64,000 nucleotides of DNA from Verrucomicrobiota bacterium (lineage in GTDB: Bacteria > Verrucomicrobiota > Verrucomicrobiia > Chthoniobacterales > Terrimicrobiaceae), in the NCBI GenBank assembly GCA_017305195.1, contig JAFKMU010000038.1, positions 62,001 to 126,000 of the forward strand. Direction: 5' to 3'. A model generated the notes under the pieces. It did not search any database, was not told where the DNA came from, and worked only from the letters and a program-made list of their open reading frames with translations. Shown here in pieces: positions 15,632 through 24,050 of this stretch. Each line of letters starts with the position of its first letter. Positions within the stretch are counted from its first letter, which is position 1. A program made the position numbers and the translations under genes.

Positions 15632-16707
15632 GACGGGATGCCGAGCGGAAAGGCGGGTAACTCGATGCGGGCGGCGACGCCGCGCGGGCGGCGGCGGGAA
15701 AGGGTGAGCTCGCCCTGCATCTTGGAGACGAGCTTGCGGGCGATGCAGAGGCCGACGCCCATGGCCATGTCGTCGGAGTAGCTGTTGGTAAAGCGGCGGA
15801 AGGGGGCGATGGCGGCAAACTCGTCGTCCTTCATGCCGACGCCGTCGTCGCGCACCTCGATGGAGAGGGTCTCGTGGCTGGCGGTGGCGATGACCTGGAC
15901 CTCGCTGCCCGGATCGGAAAACTGGAAGGCATTGCCGACGATCTCCTCGAGCACCTGGGTGAGCTCGCGGGCAAAGAGGGTGCGCACCTGGCAGTCGACG
16001 TGCAGGATGAGGTCCTCGCCCCGGGAGCAGGACTCGGCGATGCGCGAGGAGACATCCTCGATGAGCATGTCGACATTGGTCACCTCCTGGGAGCGGAGAG
16101 GCAGGGAGTCGCTCACGGCCTCCATAAAGGAAAGATAGCGCAACAGCGTGCGCTCGAGCCGGACGGCGGAGGTGGCGACGATGCCGAGCTCCTCGGGAGC
16201 GGTGTCGGGCTTGTCCATCTGCATGAGCTCAAGGCCGCCCATGACGCCATTGAGCGGAGTGCGGATCTCGTGGGAGAGGCAGCGCAGCGCGCGGGCGTTC
16301 ATCTCGGCGATATGGGCCTCGACGGTCTCGCGCCGCCGGGCGTGGAGGGAGAGCCGGGTGTGCACCATGTCGACGAGCTCGCTTTCGGTGAAGGGCTTCG
16401 TCAGGTAATCGTCGGCTCCGAGGTTCATCCCCTTGCGGATCTGCTCGCGCTCGACGTGGGCGCTGACGAAGATGAACGGGATGTGGCGGGCCATGGCGCG
16501 ATGGCGGAACTGCTCGAGGACCTGAAAGCCGGGGAGGCCGGGGAGCTTCACATCGCAGAGCACGAGATCGGGCAGGCCGTCATCGCAGGCGGCGAGCATC
16601 GGGGCTCCGTCGCCGAAGGATTTCACGACATGATCATGCAGCGAAAGCAGGAGGGCGGTGTATTCCCTCAACTGTTCGTCGTCCTCGATCAGATAAATCA
16701 GTGCCAT
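15628..16707 (-). CDS. Receiver-domain/histidine-kinase fusion
   Basis: A 359-aa cytoplasmic protein with reversed hybrid order. An N-terminal receiver domain (residues 1-125, phospho-Asp in LVLCDVKLPG near residue 51, Lys in DDYLTKPF) is followed by a HisKA domain with phospho-His in CLSHEIRTPLNGV (about residue 145) and a HATPase domain with an N-box around VLEEIVGNAFQFSD and a G-box in DDGVGMKDD. No membrane segment. This layout suits a relay in which the upstream PAS kinase phosphorylates the receiver and the kinase part passes the signal on to the LuxR-type regulator. The order of flow is inferred from gene order. Confidence 0.92.
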   Translation of the reverse strand: MALIYLIEDDEQLREYTALLLSLHDHVVKSFGDGAPMLAACDDGLPDLVLCDVKLPGLPGFQVLEQFRHRAMARHIPFIFVSAHVEREQIRKGMNLGADDYLTKPFTESELVDMVHTRLSLHARRRETVEAHIAEMNARALRCLSHEIRTPLNGVMGGLELMQMDKPDTAPEELGIVATSAVRLERTLLRYLSFMEAVSDSLPLRSQEVTNVDMLIEDVSSRIAESCSRGEDLILHVDCQVRTLFARELTQVLEEIVGNAFQFSDPGSEVQVIATASHETLSIEVRDDGVGMKDDEFAAIAPFRRFTNSYSDDMAMGVGLCIARKLVSKMQGELTLSRRRPRGVAARIELPAFPLGIPS

Positions 16708-16719
16708 GCCGTTGCCCTC

Positions 16720-18219
16720 CTAGCCTTGGTCCCATGGTTCCCGGTGATCCTCCGGCCGCATGGGGAACCGGATGAGAAACAGCGCGCCGCCTTGATGTCT
16801 CGGGCGATACCGGATCACCCCGCCGTGCAGCCGCGCCGCGCGCTCGGCGATGAAGAGCCCGAGGCCGAAACCGGGGGTGGAGCCGACATTGGACGAGCGG
16901 AAAAAAGCGTCAAAGAGCCGCCGCCTCTCGGCCGCGGGGATGCCGATGCCGCGATCGGCCACGGCCACGCTCATGCGGCCGTGCCGCACGCGGGCGATGA
17001 CATGGACGGGCGACGGCGAGGGCGAGTACTTCAGGCCGTTCTCCACGAGGTTGCGGATGGCATGGCCAAAGAGGGCGCGGTCGAGATGCACCTCGCCGTC
17101 GAAGCCCCGGAGGGCGATGACGACGCGCGGGGAGGGCTCCCCGATGGAGCTGCGGATGAGGACCTCGAGATCGTGCGTCGACGACACGGCGACGGGGCGA
17201 AACTCGACGCGGCCCAGGTCGACATTGCCCGCGAAGAGCAGGGTGTCGATGGTCGACGTCATGGCCCGGATCGTGGACTGGATCTCGCCAAAGAGGTGCT
17301 CGATGACGTGCTCGGGGAGTTCCTTGAAGTGGTTCTTCAAAAGCTGGCTGGCGAGCATGATGTTGGCCAGGGGCGTGCGCAGCTCGTGGCTGGCCATGGC
17401 GGCAAAGTAGGCCTGCTGGTGGTCGGCGTGGCAGGCCTGGGCGACGCCCGCCATCACGACGGACTCGGCGCGCTTCATCTCGGTGACGTCGTGCGCGCTG
17501 GCAAAGATGAGATTTTCCCCCGGCGAGGACGACGTGCTCCAGTTCAGCCACAAGTGGGAGCCCGACTTGGTGCGCATGCGGTTGACGAAGCTGCGCGTGG
17601 GCTGGCCGCGACGGAGCCGGTCGAGCTTGCCGCGGGTGAAGTCGCGATCATCGGGATGCACAAAGTCGAGCAGGCTGCGCTCGCAGATCTCCTCGGCTCC
17701 GTAGCCGAGCAGCGTCATCCAGGCGGGATTGAACTGCTTGATGCAGCCCCGGGTATCGGCCACGGCGAGCAGGCCCTGGGAAAGGGCAAAAAGCCGGTCG
17801 CGCAGGTCCTCCCCCTCGAGGCGCTCGGTTGCACTAAAGCACATGCAAATAATGTTCCGGCCCGGCAAAAGCCTAAGAGCAACCTGTTGTGTAAAGATCG
17901 ATCCATTCTTATGTTTTCCAGGCAGCCGTCCGATCCAGAAACCCACCTTTCGGAGCGCGGGAAAGGCATCACGGATGGCGCGGCGGCGAAAACCCGAGGG
18001 AGAAAACATCCGCCAGGAGCGCCCGAGAACCTCCTCGGAACCGCCGTATCCAAACATGCGGCAATGCGCCTTGTTGATGTAAATATACCGCCCCGAGGGA
18101 GCGGTGATGGCGATACCGTCCGGCGCGGAATCCAGCACAGCGAGAAGGTCCGCGGACGACACGAGGCTGGGAGATGACTGATGCGTCATCGATGCGTGCA
18201 GTGGCTCCCTCGGGTTCAT
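16720..18219 (-). CDS. PAS-domain sensor histidine kinase
   Basis: A soluble kinase of 499 aa (from ATG 18219; longer from 18279, shorter from 18189). Two PAS domains lie at the N-terminus: the first around LDSAPDGIAITAPSGRYIYI, the second around LLAVADTRGCIKQFNPAWMT with its PAC end in FASAHDVTEMKRAE. The HisKA box is MASHELRTPLANI (about residue 275) and the HATPase shows HAIRNLVENGLKYS, DRGIGIP and GFGLGLFI. It lacks transmembrane segments, so it senses a cytoplasmic signal such as redox state or a small ligand. It starts the four-gene operon and stands 12 bp before the receiver-kinase gene. Confidence 0.9.
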   Translation of the reverse strand: MNPREPLHASMTHQSSPSLVSSADLLAVLDSAPDGIAITAPSGRYIYINKAHCRMFGYGGSEEVLGRSWRMFSPSGFRRRAIRDAFPALRKVGFWIGRLPGKHKNGSIFTQQVALRLLPGRNIICMCFSATERLEGEDLRDRLFALSQGLLAVADTRGCIKQFNPAWMTLLGYGAEEICERSLLDFVHPDDRDFTRGKLDRLRRGQPTRSFVNRMRTKSGSHLWLNWSTSSSPGENLIFASAHDVTEMKRAESVVMAGVAQACHADHQQAYFAAMASHELRTPLANIMLASQLLKNHFKELPEHVIEHLFGEIQSTIRAMTSTIDTLLFAGNVDLGRVEFRPVAVSSTHDLEVLIRSSIGEPSPRVVIALRGFDGEVHLDRALFGHAIRNLVENGLKYSPSPSPVHVIARVRHGRMSVAVADRGIGIPAAERRRLFDAFFRSSNVGSTPGFGLGLFIAERAARLHGGVIRYRPRHQGGALFLIRFPMRPEDHREPWDQG

Positions 18220-18558
18220 TTCAACGTTCGTCTGGCAAAAATCGCCAATAGTTGATCTTAACGGAGATTCGCTTCGCATCCATACCCACTAACGGGTAAT
18301 TTAACTTTCGGGGATCGTTAATTATGCAACCAGATGCCTAATCATCCCAAAGGATAAGTCAATTTATACACGCAGACGTATTACCTTTTTCGCCCCTGTC
18401 GGGGAGAGCAGAAGACCGGAAAAAGCGTTTTTTTGGCGGGAGGAGCGGAGGGATGGAAGCGGAGGGAAACAGGTCCGAAACGCGAGGGCCGCGCGCAACA
18501 GGTACAGGGCCCGGCGGATTGCCATTGACTCCCGCGCGGGACATGAAAGAAGGGCGCG
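18220..18558. other. Divergent intergenic region between signalling operon and lipoprotein gene
   Basis: About 340 bases between divergently transcribed genes. The part at 18280-18400 is clearly richer in A+T than the surroundings and should hold the two promoters. A short CCCC-TGTC-GGGG hairpin lies near 18395 and an AAAAAGCG-TTTTTTT stretch near 18420. Neither has the form of a strong terminator, and no known operator is recognised. Confidence 0.4.
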
Positions 18559-19311
18559 ATGCGAATCTTCCTCCTCCTGCTCGGCGCTCTGGCGCTGTCG
18601 CTGACCGGATGCAGCTCGGTCGGCGTGTACCAGTTCCACCAGCACAGCCCGGCGGCCACGGCGGCCCCGCGCTCGGTCCTGGTACAGCCTTTCACGATCC
18701 GGCCCGGGGCGCTGAATCTCGGCGACCGCCCGGCGGCGGAGACGGCCCGGCTGGGCCGGGAGATCCAGAAGGCGCTGGCGGATCGCACGGTGCGGGAGAC
18801 GCGCCGCCATGCGGCCCCGGCATCGGTGCTGGCGGCAGGCCGCGTCCCGGCGGCGGGGACCTGGCTGGTGCGGGGTGAAATCGTACAGGTGGACCAGGGC
18901 AGCCGGGCGATGCGCGCGGTGGTGGGCCTGGGGGCGGGGCGGACGCACTTCCGCACGAATGTCTCGGTGTTTGCCGTGAATGGCGGCGGGATGCGCAAGA
19001 TCCTGACCTTCCGCACACGCGGCAGCTCGGGGATGGAACCCGGGGCGGCGCTGGGCGTGGCCACCGGCGGCGCGAGCCTCGTCGGTACGGCGGCGGGCAC
19101 GCTGGCGGGCAGCCTGCCGGGCGTGAGCTCCGATGTGGACCGCACGGCGTATGAGACGGCGGCCGTGCTGTCGTCGTATCTCGCGCAGCGCGGGCTCCTG
19201 AGCCCGAAGCGCCAAAAGGTGACGCCCAACTTTGCCGGTCATGTGCCGTCGAACTTCAATCCCCGCCGCGCGCTGCCGACTCCGGTGCGCGACGCGATGG
19301 ACCCTCGCTGA
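18559..19311 (+). CDS. DUF4410 lipoprotein
   Basis: A 250-aa lipoprotein: signal sequence with lipobox LTGC (Cys at about residue 18). The body follows the DUF4410 pattern, with VLVQPFTIRPG near the start, a strand LVRGEIVQVDQGSRAMRAVV and the Gly-rich VGLGAGRTHF and ATGGASLVGTAAG segments typical of the family. DUF4410 proteins are outer-membrane or periplasmic lipoproteins of unknown function. The C-terminal 60 residues, basic and Pro-rich, extend beyond the domain. A second exported protein follows 34 bp downstream. Confidence 0.85.
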   Translation: MRIFLLLLGALALSLTGCSSVGVYQFHQHSPAATAAPRSVLVQPFTIRPGALNLGDRPAAETARLGREIQKALADRTVRETRRHAAPASVLAAGRVPAAGTWLVRGEIVQVDQGSRAMRAVVGLGAGRTHFRTNVSVFAVNGGGMRKILTFRTRGSSGMEPGAALGVATGGASLVGTAAGTLAGSLPGVSSDVDRTAYETAAVLSSYLAQRGLLSPKRQKVTPNFAGHVPSNFNPRRALPTPVRDAMDPR

Positions 19312-19345
19312 GGCTGCCGGACCTGGGCTGAACCGGCAACCTTCC

Positions 19346-19912
19346 ATGAAACATCTCGCCGTCATCCTCGTTCTACTGGCCGCCGCCTTCAGCGTCCGGG
19401 CGGAGGATGTTCCCGGCATGGCGGCTTTTCTCAAGGAGGTGACCGCCGCGTGCGAGAGGCAGGATGTCAAGCGGCTGCAAAGTCTCCAGTACGAGGCGGG
19501 CGCAGCACCTGAAATGCAGCAAGCCAACAGTGCGCGGTGGGCTTATGTTTTCTCCGGCAGCTACCCCGAAGCAGGCTGGCACTTCGACAAGGTGACATTC
19601 ACTCCGCTGGAGAGTCTCGCCGAACCAGTATCCGAACGACTATTCGCCCCGACGGTCTCCGAAGAGGGAAGGCTGGCTGCTGAAAGAGCAAATGACGCGC
19701 GCAAGGAGGTCTTTGAGAGCGTCACAAAGCCCCTATCGGTCAAGGGCAAACTCTACGAGCACAACCTGAAGGTGCTTGGCTTTGCCTGCATCATGTTTGC
19801 CAAGGATAAGGAGCAAAGCGGCATGATGTTCCCCGTGGGTGTCGATCCCGAGGGGCGCGTGCGGTTTGCGCTGCTGCGTCCGGTGGAAAAAGAGGCCTCC
19901 CCTCGCCCGTAG
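19346..19912 (+). CDS. Hypothetical exported protein
   Basis: A 188-aa protein with signal peptide (LAVILVLLAAAFSVRA). The mature part starts with a helical segment (FLKEVTAACERQDVKRLQSL) resembling NTF2-like or DUF4440-type folds, and ends with strands (LKVLGFACIMF, GVDPEGRVRFALL). It follows the DUF4410 lipoprotein after 34 bp, probably in the same transcript. Family not recognised. Confidence 0.7.
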   Translation: MKHLAVILVLLAAAFSVRAEDVPGMAAFLKEVTAACERQDVKRLQSLQYEAGAAPEMQQANSARWAYVFSGSYPEAGWHFDKVTFTPLESLAEPVSERLFAPTVSEEGRLAAERANDARKEVFESVTKPLSVKGKLYEHNLKVLGFACIMFAKDKEQSGMMFPVGVDPEGRVRFALLRPVEKEASPRP

Positions 19913-20698
19913 TCGCGGTTTGCAGCGGGGCGGGAAATCGGCTTCCGTCGAGGGCTGACGTATGCCGGGCACAGCGACGCAATTGGAAGGGTTCACGGAA
20001 TCCGTCATTCGGGGAATGACGGTCGATGTGCCGCCGCCGGAGGCGACCTTCATCCGGGGACCCGAGACCCGCGCGCAGCCTTCGGATCGCACTAAAATCT
20101 CGGCATATAAATATTAAACCCAATTAATTAATATCCCATGGGTTGGAGAAACACTAATACCTCCTCCAGCCTCATCCCAAGATGGTCTCCAAGGGAAAAT
20201 GGCTGATAAATTCGAATGAATTCCACGCAATGTTGCAGGCTAAATCCTGATGCTAATAGTTTATTACGCGTCCGCCCGGAATTAGCTTGACGATACGTGA
20301 GGCGCGGAGCCATAGGGGGGACCGGGCGGTGCGACTCTCGCTTCTCCGGTCCGTTATCCTCCACGGTATACGGGTCACCGGCAGGAGCAGAGGCGCACCA
20401 CCTCCACTTTCCATCGCATGAAGCTCCACCTTCGCATCCTCAGGATGCCGGCGGGTTCCACCGGTCTCGCCGTCACCACGCCCAACGCTGATGGCCAGGG
20501 GATCGCGAATTCGCTCCCCACGCCCTGAGGGGGGGGCAGTTTTTTCCCAGCCCGGGGACCCCGCGAAGGCAGCCGCGGACCCCGGGCGGCTCCGGGCGCG
20601 AGGCGGGACGATCATCCCGCCCCGCCCCGGGCCAACCCGGCGGGGCTTGTCTCCCGGGGGCATCCCGCGCATAGTCCGCGCGTCGCCAGCCACCGCCC
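19913..20698. other. 786-bp region without a convincing gene
   Basis: Short open frames on both strands lack ribosome sites and protein-like composition. An A+T-rich patch at about 20098-20270 contrasts with the GC-rich rest; it contains AATTAATTAATAT and an AACCCA...TGGGTT inverted pair. Near 20521-20546 a CCCTGAGGG palindrome, a G-run and then TTTTTT give a weak terminator-like shape. The right end, with a purine-poor GC-rich run, leads into the YcxB-like gene. It may be a decayed gene or a regulatory region. Confidence 0.4.
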
Positions 20699-21193
20699 AT
20701 GAAGATCGCCTGCCAGCTCACCGAAGAGGACTACGTCCGCGCCCAGTATCTGCACCTGCGGCCGAGGCCGGTATTTTTCGCCGCTCTGGTGCTCATGCTC
20801 GCGGCGGCGGTGGTGCTCATCGTGCTGAAGCTTTTCGTCCATCCCTCGGCCACGACGCAGCCCGCGCCCTATGTGATGCTGGCTGTGCTGGGGTATCTGG
20901 CGGCGCGGTTTTTCTTCCTCATGCCGATGAGCGCGAAGCGGATCTATCGTGAGCAAAAGACGCTGCACGACCCGTACGAGGTCGAGATCACGGAGGAAAC
21001 GATTCGCTTCACCAGCCAGCATGGCGACTCAAGCGCGGCGTGGCGGCAATTGCACAAATACAAGGTCGGGCGGGATTTCATCCTGCTGTACCCGTCGCGG
21101 GAAGTCTTTCACATGTTTCCCCGGCGGTGGTTCAGCGACGAGCAGTTTGCGGAGTTTCAGGGCATCCTCGGGCGGCATTTAAAGCGCGGGTAG
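20699..21193 (+). CDS. YcxB-like membrane protein
   Basis: A 164-aa protein with two close membrane helices (about residues 25-45 and 58-78) after a short N-terminal segment LTEEDYVRAQYLH. The C-terminal part (YEVEITEETIRFTSQHGDSS, AWRQLHKYKVGRDFILLYPS) is the YcxB-like C-terminal domain, a small beta-rich PH-like fold. Function unknown; these proteins are often single genes. Confident gene because of this family match and clean start. Confidence 0.85.
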   Translation: MKIACQLTEEDYVRAQYLHLRPRPVFFAALVLMLAAAVVLIVLKLFVHPSATTQPAPYVMLAVLGYLAARFFFLMPMSAKRIYREQKTLHDPYEVEITEETIRFTSQHGDSSAAWRQLHKYKVGRDFILLYPSREVFHMFPRRWFSDEQFAEFQGILGRHLKRG

Positions 21194-21274
21194 GCGGGGC
21201 GGCTCTGCCTGCGGGCTTTCCAAGGCTGAGGGATTTCGCTAAGCCTTGCGAGGCTGCTCATCCCCGAAACGATC

Positions 21275-21769
21275 ATGTCCCCCAGCCCGGCAAGCATCAC
21301 TGGCTTCATGCTCCTGTTTTTTCTGTGGGGGATTTTCCGCTTTGGCATCTTCATGGCGGAGCGGGCGGGATCGGCAACGGCACCGCCGGATATTTATTCG
21401 ATCTGCGCATGGATGCTGCGAATCGTGCTGCTATTTACGGCCATGGCGGTTTTTCTGTCCGTCGCGGCCCTTTACTGGACTGGAGAGAACCAGACGCTCC
21501 TCCGCTCAGACCCGGACGGGATGACGTGGGCGTTCCTATCGATCGGAGTTTATGCCTTGGCGGCGCTGGTCATGAATGCGCCGTATTTTCCGCTGCGGTG
21601 GAACATGCTGGCGTACGGGTGGGTGCATCTGGTGCTGCTGCCGTGCCTGGTGCCGATCACCAGGAACTTTGGGGATTCCACGGGAGAAATACTCATTCCG
21701 CTCGCGCTCTACTCCGTTTTCTGGCGGCTCTGCCTGTCGGATCGGCAGAAGATTTCTCTACGGGTGTAG
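21275..21769 (+). CDS. Hypothetical four-helix membrane protein
   Basis: A 164-aa hydrophobic protein with predicted helices near residues 10-28, 45-67, 84-102 and 108-128 or later. Charged residues are few and concentrated in loops (NQTLLRSDPDG). No family recognised. It ends a few bases before the convergent small membrane protein gene at 21780. Confidence 0.65.
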   Translation: MSPSPASITGFMLLFFLWGIFRFGIFMAERAGSATAPPDIYSICAWMLRIVLLFTAMAVFLSVAALYWTGENQTLLRSDPDGMTWAFLSIGVYALAALVMNAPYFPLRWNMLAYGWVHLVLLPCLVPITRNFGDSTGEILIPLALYSVFWRLCLSDRQKISLRV

Positions 21770-21779
21770 CGAGGCCGGG

Positions 21780-22019
21780 TCACAGCCCCGAGCGGGAGCG
21801 GGACGGCCTGCCGGAGGCGACGTTGTAAATCCAGATGCCGACGTAGAGGAGGAGGTTGACGCCGAGCAGGCCGATGAGGCCCAGATGGGTGAAAAAGGTC
21901 ACCCCAAGGGAAAGCAGCCCGCTGATCGTGCCAAGGAGCCATCCCTTGTTGTGGTATTCGTTGTTCCCGACGTAGACGAAGATCGAGATGAAGCAGACGA
22001 TGACGGCGATAGCGAGCAT
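21780..22019 (-). CDS. Small membrane protein
   Basis: A 79-aa protein with an N-terminal helix (LAIAVIVCFISIFVYV), a polar loop (GNNEYHNKGW) and a second pair of helices (GLIGLLGVNLLLYVGIWIY), ending in a basic tail. The hydrophobic pattern and acceptable start support a real gene. It lies 70 bases downstream of the exported protein gene at 22092, same strand. Family not recognised. Confidence 0.6.
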   Translation of the reverse strand: MLAIAVIVCFISIFVYVGNNEYHNKGWLLGTISGLLSLGVTFFTHLGLIGLLGVNLLLYVGIWIYNVASGRPSRSRSGL

Positions 22020-22091
22020 AGGCGACGGGGCAGACTAAGCAATCCCGAGGCCTTTGCGCAAGACGGTGAAGCTTAGAGGGAGGCGCCCGGC

Positions 22092-22592
22092 TTACTTCGC
22101 CACAAAGGCAAAGCTGTCGATGATCGCCCGGTGCATGCCCCCGGCGAACGCGGTGTCTCCGTAGTAATACACGCAGACACAAATGATCCGCCCGGAGGGG
22201 GCGATGAAGTAGTAGTGGTCGAGGTAGCCCTCCGGACTCGCGCCGACGCGGACCTGCTGCCCCGGGAGGCCGCTGGCGGTTTTGACGGGTTTGCTGAAGA
22301 TGACGACTTCCGGAGGCCGGCCGTCTTTGGCCCGCCGCTGGTTGATGCGGTCGATCGATTGCTGGCTCGCCTCCCCGGGGGAGACGCCCTGGGAGCCGGT
22401 ATAGTGAATGCGCAGCTTTTGCCGCTTGTCCCTGCCGGGAGGGACGATGACATAGCCGAAGGTATCCTTCTCATCGTGCCGGAATCCATCGGGCAGCGTG
22501 ATCGTGACCGCTGGCGAGTCGACGACGAAGGGGACGGCTGGCAGGACCTCGAAACCCAAAAAGGAAAGCAGCACGGCAAGCCAGAGGCGCAT
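22092..22592 (-). CDS. Hypothetical exported protein
   Basis: A 166-aa protein with signal peptide (LWLAVLLSFLGFEVLPA). The mature part starts with strands (VVDSPAVTITLPDGFRHDEK, FGYVIVPPG) and ends with ICVCVYYYGDTAF and an amphipathic helix. The pattern, hydrophobic strands and a closing helix 'ai..Sf.f', recalls DUF1795/PsbP-like or LpqN-type periplasmic folds, but no assignment is possible by eye. It is on the same strand as the kinase gene upstream (29 bp away) and the small membrane protein downstream. Confidence 0.7.
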   Translation of the reverse strand: MRLWLAVLLSFLGFEVLPAVPFVVDSPAVTITLPDGFRHDEKDTFGYVIVPPGRDKRQKLRIHYTGSQGVSPGEASQQSIDRINQRRAKDGRPPEVVIFSKPVKTASGLPGQQVRVGASPEGYLDHYYFIAPSGRIICVCVYYYGDTAFAGGMHRAIIDSFAFVAK

Positions 22593-22621
22593 GGTATGTG
22601 ACTAGAAATGTCGCCCAGCGG

Positions 22622-23785
22622 TCACACGCCGCAGAGTTGCGCCGAAGGCTCCAGCGGGAGGCGGACGAAGAAGCGGGTCTGGTCCCCCGAGTTGGAGGTG
22701 AAGCCGACGCGGCCCTGGAGGTAGCGCTCGGTGAGGAGCTTCACGCTGTAGGCGCCGATGCCGCGGCCGTAGCCCTTGGTGCTGAAGGAGCGCTGAAAAA
22801 TCTGGAGTTGGTCGCTCTCGGGGATGATGCCGGGATTTTGCACGAAGAACTCGATCTCGCCGGTGGCGTCGGAGTGGCAGCCGATCTCGATGCGGTGGCC
22901 GGGGCGGCTGGCCTCGAGGGCGTTTTTCAGGAGGTTGCCGAGGACGCGGTTGAGCAGGGCGGGGTCGGTGGTGAACTCGACATCATCGCACGGGGCGGCG
23001 CACTCGATGAGGCGGTCGTTGCTGACGGGGTTTTTGCGGTAGGTGGTGATGAGGCGGTCGATGAGCGGACCGCTGCGGACGGGGGCCATGCGCACGGGGA
23101 GATCGCCGCGCTCGGCAGAGAGCATCTGGCGCTGGGCGTGGATCTCGTCGAGGAGCTGGCTGGAGAGCTGGGAGACGAGCCCGCCCAGCTCCGTCATCTC
23201 CTCAGGGGCGGAGACGCCCATGATCTCGCCGACGGAATGCAGGCCGCCTGCGGTATTGAGGATGTCGTGAAAGAAAATCTTCTCCAGCACCTGGCGGCGC
23301 TTTTCATCGCTGATGTCCTGGATGGAGAGGATGGCAAAGGATTCCCCGGCAAGGACAAAGGGCTGAGCCCAGACGCGGAGGTCGTAGGGCCTGCCGTCGA
23401 GAGAAAGCAGGCGGCACTCCTCGACGGGGCTGCACCCGGCCAGCCCGCCGCAGATGGCCTGAAAGGCTCCGCAGACCTGGCACGAGCAGCTCTCGCCGCA
23501 GCCGCCTGGAGCCTCGTTGCTGTGAATGCAGCGCGCCGCCTCCCCAGGCCGCCGGCCCCACAGCTCGACGGGATCGGAGACGCCGAAAAATCCGAAGGCG
23601 GACTTGTTGGCGAAGACGATCTGCCGGGCGGAATTCACGACGAGAAAGATGTCGGGGATGGCGTCGAGAAAGGTACGCACCTCGGAGGCCTCTGAGATCA
23701 GGAGCACCTGCCGACGGATGCTTTCGTCATCAGAACGCGGCTGGGTGACGGGCGGAGGATTCTGGATATTGCCGGGGAGCGACAT
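22622..23785 (-). CDS. Sensor histidine kinase with a cysteine-rich PAS domain
   Basis: A 387-aa soluble kinase. The PAS domain (about residues 30-165) opens with FLDAIPDIFLVVNSARQIVF and contains an unusual cluster of nine cysteines (between about residues 85 and 128: GCGESCSCQVCGAF, then CGGLAGC and EEC). The His box is FFHDILNTAGG (His near residue 172) and the ATPase domain has LLNRVLGNLLKNALEAS and the G-rich KGYGRGIGAYSVKLL. The cysteine pattern suggests metal, iron-sulfur or redox sensing. No response regulator is adjacent, so its partner is elsewhere. Confidence 0.88.
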   Translation of the reverse strand: MSLPGNIQNPPPVTQPRSDDESIRRQVLLISEASEVRTFLDAIPDIFLVVNSARQIVFANKSAFGFFGVSDPVELWGRRPGEAARCIHSNEAPGGCGESCSCQVCGAFQAICGGLAGCSPVEECRLLSLDGRPYDLRVWAQPFVLAGESFAILSIQDISDEKRRQVLEKIFFHDILNTAGGLHSVGEIMGVSAPEEMTELGGLVSQLSSQLLDEIHAQRQMLSAERGDLPVRMAPVRSGPLIDRLITTYRKNPVSNDRLIECAAPCDDVEFTTDPALLNRVLGNLLKNALEASRPGHRIEIGCHSDATGEIEFFVQNPGIIPESDQLQIFQRSFSTKGYGRGIGAYSVKLLTERYLQGRVGFTSNSGDQTRFFVRLPLEPSAQLCGV

Positions 23786-24050
23786 GGCGACAGGGCTGGG
23801 GAGACGGCTTGGAAAAAAGCTGTAGACGATTCCCCGGGGAGAGCCAATCCCGAATGCCTCCCGGGCGGAGAAAAATCCGCACCGCGCAACTGCCGCTGAC
23901 TAAGCCCTAAGCAACGAAATCCAAGCCGCCGGGCCGACGCCCGTGATTTTCTCTGTTCCGGCCAGCAAGTTTATGCACTATCTCCCGTATCGTCGCACCG
24001 GCTTAGTGCGTCGGTTGAAGAACTTATCATTCGCCACTTACTCATCACCC

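Noticed and set aside
15874-18177. A 767-codon plus-strand frame across the signalling operon
   Set aside because: It lies opposite three well-recognised signalling proteins and has low-complexity composition.
19913-20698. Short frames in the 786-bp gap, for example from about 19963 on the plus strand and 20128-20364 on the minus strand
   Set aside because: No ribosome site, no protein-like composition and no family; kept as non-coding.
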